DNA from: Candidatus Omnitrophota bacterium
GTDB taxonomy: Bacteria > Omnitrophota > Gorgyraeia > Gygaellales > Profunditerraquicolaceae
DNA: 6,098 bases
NCBI GenBank assembly: GCA_030018895.1
Contig: JASEHM010000066.1
Coordinates: 1-6,098, forward strand
Direction: 5' to 3'
The position numbers and the translations under genes are program-made. The notes below the pieces were generated by a model, which saw only the letters and a list, made by a program, of their open reading frames with translations, did not search any database and was not told the origin of the DNA. Shown here piece by piece: positions 4,601 through 6,098 of the stretch. Position 1 is the first letter of the stretch, and every line of letters begins with the position of its first letter.

Positions 4601-5803
4601 TTAAATTGTTAAATTGTGGCCTAATTTTTCCTTTTTAGTCTTTAAATAACGATAATTAGTCGGATTAGGCTCTACCTCTAAAGGAATACGTTCAATTACA
4701 CGCAGACCATACCCTTCTAATCCCACAATCTTACAGGGGTTATTTGTAAGCAGCCTAATATTTTTAACTCCCAGATCAACCAAAATTTGCGCGCCAATAC
4801 CATAATCCCTTAAATCAGCCTTATGGCCCAATGCCTCATTTGCCTGAACCGTATCTAAGCCTGTATCCTGCAAGCCATAAGCACGAATCTTATCAATGAG
4901 GCCAATACCGCGGCCTTCCTGATTCATGTAAAGTATAATCCCTTTCCCTTCTTTAGCAATAAGGCACATTGCCTTTTTTAATTGCCAGCCGCAATCACAA
5001 CGTGAAGAACTAAAAACATCTCCTGTTAAGCATTCAGAATGCACCCGCACAAGTGCCGTATTCCCTTTTAATTCGCCCATAATAAGCGTAATATGTATTT
5101 TGTTATTGGTTTTGTCCTGATACAAAATCATTTTATAATTGCCAAATTCCGTAGGAAGATTAGCTTCAGCCACCTTCTCTATTAATTTTTCATAACACCT
5201 TCTATATTCAATAAGACTAGCAATAGAACAAATCTTTAAATTGTGGCGCTTGCGAAAATCAATCAATTGTTCAAGCCGCGCCATTGTGCCGTCATCATTC
5301 ATAATTTCACATATTACACCAACAGGATACAAGCCTGCTAACTTCATTAGGTCCACTGTTGCCTCAGTATGGCCTGCCCTTACTAAAACCCCGCCGTTGC
5401 GCTGCCTTAAAGGAAAAATATGGCCCGGACGAATCAGGTCTTCAATCTTTGCCTGAGGGTCAATGAGTATTTTTATCGTGTGGCTGCGGTCATAAGCAGA
5501 TATCCCAGTAGTTATCCCCTTGGCAGCATCCACAGAAATCATCCAGCCAGTGGCAAAAGGATCTTCTTTTTTAGTTTTTTCCTGCAACATAGGCTCCAGA
5601 TGTAGTTGCTTTAATCTTTCTTCTTCCATAGGCACACAAATAAGGCCCCTGCCATATTTAACCATAAAATTAATCTGCTCTGGAGTGGCAGAAGATGCCG
5701 CTATCAAAAGATCGCCTTCATTCTCACGGTCCTCATCATCTACCACAATAACCATTTTACCGTTTTTTAGATCTTCTATTATTTCCGGAATCGTATTTAG
5801 CAT
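4601..5803 (-). CDS. ribBA: Bifunctional DHBP synthase / GTP cyclohydrolase II
   Basis: This fusion starts both branches of riboflavin synthesis. The N-terminal half (about 1-200) is dihydroxybutanone-phosphate synthase, acting on ribulose-5-phosphate. It has DDEDRENEGDL (22-32), RPGHIFPLR (125-133), RAGHTEATVDL (142-152) and ICEIMNDDGTMAR (164-176). The C-terminal half (about 205-400) is GTP cyclohydrolase II. Its zinc site is Cys258, Cys269 and Cys271 in RVHSECLTGDVF...RCDCG, and it also has NQEGRGIGL (294-302), LQDTGLDTVQAN (311-322), DLRDYGIGAQIL (330-341) and RLLTNNP (350-356). Both halves look active and the 400-residue length is normal. The ATG at 5803 is fixed by an in-frame TAA two codons upstream; the ribosome site is weak. 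The last codons and stop come from a tandem CAATTTAA duplication. It is the first gene of the operon in this window. Confidence 0.96.
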   Translation of the reverse strand: MLNTIPEIIEDLKNGKMVIVVDDEDRENEGDLLIAASSATPEQINFMVKYGRGLICVPMEEERLKQLHLEPMLQEKTKKEDPFATGWMISVDAAKGITTGISAYDRSHTIKILIDPQAKIEDLIRPGHIFPLRQRNGGVLVRAGHTEATVDLMKLAGLYPVGVICEIMNDDGTMARLEQLIDFRKRHNLKICSIASLIEYRRCYEKLIEKVAEANLPTEFGNYKMILYQDKTNNKIHITLIMGELKGNTALVRVHSECLTGDVFSSSRCDCGWQLKKAMCLIAKEGKGIILYMNQEGRGIGLIDKIRAYGLQDTGLDTVQANEALGHKADLRDYGIGAQILVDLGVKNIRLLTNNPCKIVGLEGYGLRVIERIPLEVEPNPTNYRYLKTKKEKLGHNLTI

Positions 5804-5920
5804 AAGTTATGGTTCTTTCGTAATAAGTGTAAAAAAATAGTTGTAACTACTTGCGAATAAAGAGAAAATAGAAAAACATCTTTTACCAATATCATTCTTC
5901 GCCTTTTCTATTCAGGTTCT
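5804..5920 (-). promoter_or_regulatory. Leader/promoter region of the rib operon
   Basis: The operon's promoter must lie here or in the repeats further right if ribBA is the first gene, but no convincing -35/-10 pair was found. I looked for the conserved FMN riboswitch (RFN) segments and did not see them. Two small inverted repeats are visible: TAGTTGTAACTA at 5838-5849 (arms of 5 with a 2-base centre) and CATAAGTTATG at 5801-5811, which overlaps the ribBA start codon. Either could be an operator, but both are short enough to arise by chance. Confidence 0.35.
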
Positions 5921-6030
5921 TGTCATTCCCGCCCCCGTTTTCACGGGGGTAAACTCCAGCGGGAATCCAAGGAGACAGACTCCTGGATTGTCCGGTTAAA
6001 CCTCGACAATCAGACTGTGCCATAATGACA
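5921..6030. mobile_element. MITE-like palindromic element, about 110 bp
   Basis: Perfect 7-bp terminal inverted repeats, TGTCATT (5921-5927) and AATGACA (6024-6030), bound a series of hairpins. The first is ATTCCCGC (5925-5932) with GCGGGAAT (5959-5966), enclosing CCCCCGT/ACGGGGG with a TTTC loop (5932-5949). The second is AATCCAAGGAG (5964-5974) with CTCCTGGATT (5980-5989), one base bulged. The third is ATTGTC (5987-5992) with GACAAT (6005-6010), with GGT/ACC inside. There is no coding capacity. The TGTCATTCCCGC...GCGGGAATCC pattern matches a widely scattered class of bacterial intergenic palindromes. No target-site duplication is obvious. Confidence 0.6.
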
Positions 6031-6037
6031 AAAACAC

Positions 6038-6098
6038 CGTCACTGCGAGGGCCGAAGGCCCGAAGCAATCTCTATCACCGTCGGAGATTGCTTCGCCG
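6038..6098. repeat. REP-like palindromic repeat, cut by the window end
   Basis: CGTCACTGCGAG is followed by two hairpins. One is GGGCC/GGCCC with a GAA loop (6049-6061). The other has a perfect 12-bp stem, CGAAGCAATCTC (6061-6072) with GAGATTGCTTCG (6084-6095). The sequence matches the common CACTGCGAG...GAAGCAATCTC type of dispersed bacterial repeat. The partner of the left arm (CTCGCAGTGACG-like) would lie beyond the window, so the element is probably incomplete here. Confidence 0.65.

Noticed and set aside
1..6098. CRISPR array
   Set aside because: No regularly spaced direct repeats with unique spacers are present; the repeats seen are palindromes and short tandem units.

Overview
The window is a compact bacterial operon for making riboflavin (vitamin B2), read entirely on the minus strand. 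A tRNA gene follows it, and then a small accessory two-gene unit. Palindromic repeats lie at the right edge and in the intergenic gaps. The DNA is fairly AT-rich, genes are tightly packed, several starts have textbook Shine-Dalgarno (SD) sequences, and the gene set is clearly bacterial. Taxonomy cannot be settled from this window. The repeat style and gene mix would fit an uncultivated lineage such as Omnitrophota (PVC group), but that is a weak inference.

In transcription order (right to left): repeats at 5921-6098; a leader at 5804-5920 with no recognisable FMN riboswitch; ribBA (5803-4601); a 107-nt spacer with a strong hairpin; ribH (4493-4026); a hairpin that includes the probable nusB ribosome site; nusB (3978-3556); a PHP-family metal-dependent phosphoesterase (3553-2732); ribD (2695-1607); ribE (1607-1029, overlapping ribD by one base); and tRNA-Pro(CGG) (1027-953), which starts one base after the ribE stop codon. 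Then come AT-rich repeats and a 20-bp hairpin (about 784-938), a 52-residue very basic protein (650-492), and a PD-(D/E)XK nuclease-like protein (466-50). A short GC-rich hairpin lies at the extreme left edge.

RibBA makes both precursors: GTP gives the pyrimidine, and ribulose-5-phosphate gives dihydroxybutanone phosphate. RibD deaminates and reduces the pyrimidine. RibH joins the two branches to lumazine, and RibE converts two lumazines into riboflavin. The one step with no standard enzyme here is removal of the phosphate from the RibD product. The PHP phosphoesterase sits between nusB and ribD, so it is a reasonable but unproven candidate. NusB next to ribH is a common bacterial pairing and links the operon to transcription antitermination.

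The most interesting items are: the unrecognised pair of a basic mini-protein and a nuclease-like protein downstream of the tRNA; the PHP gene inside the rib operon; the tRNA joined almost directly to ribE; the hairpin covering the nusB ribosome site; and a riboflavin synthase with Gly where the family normally has Ser in the second domain.
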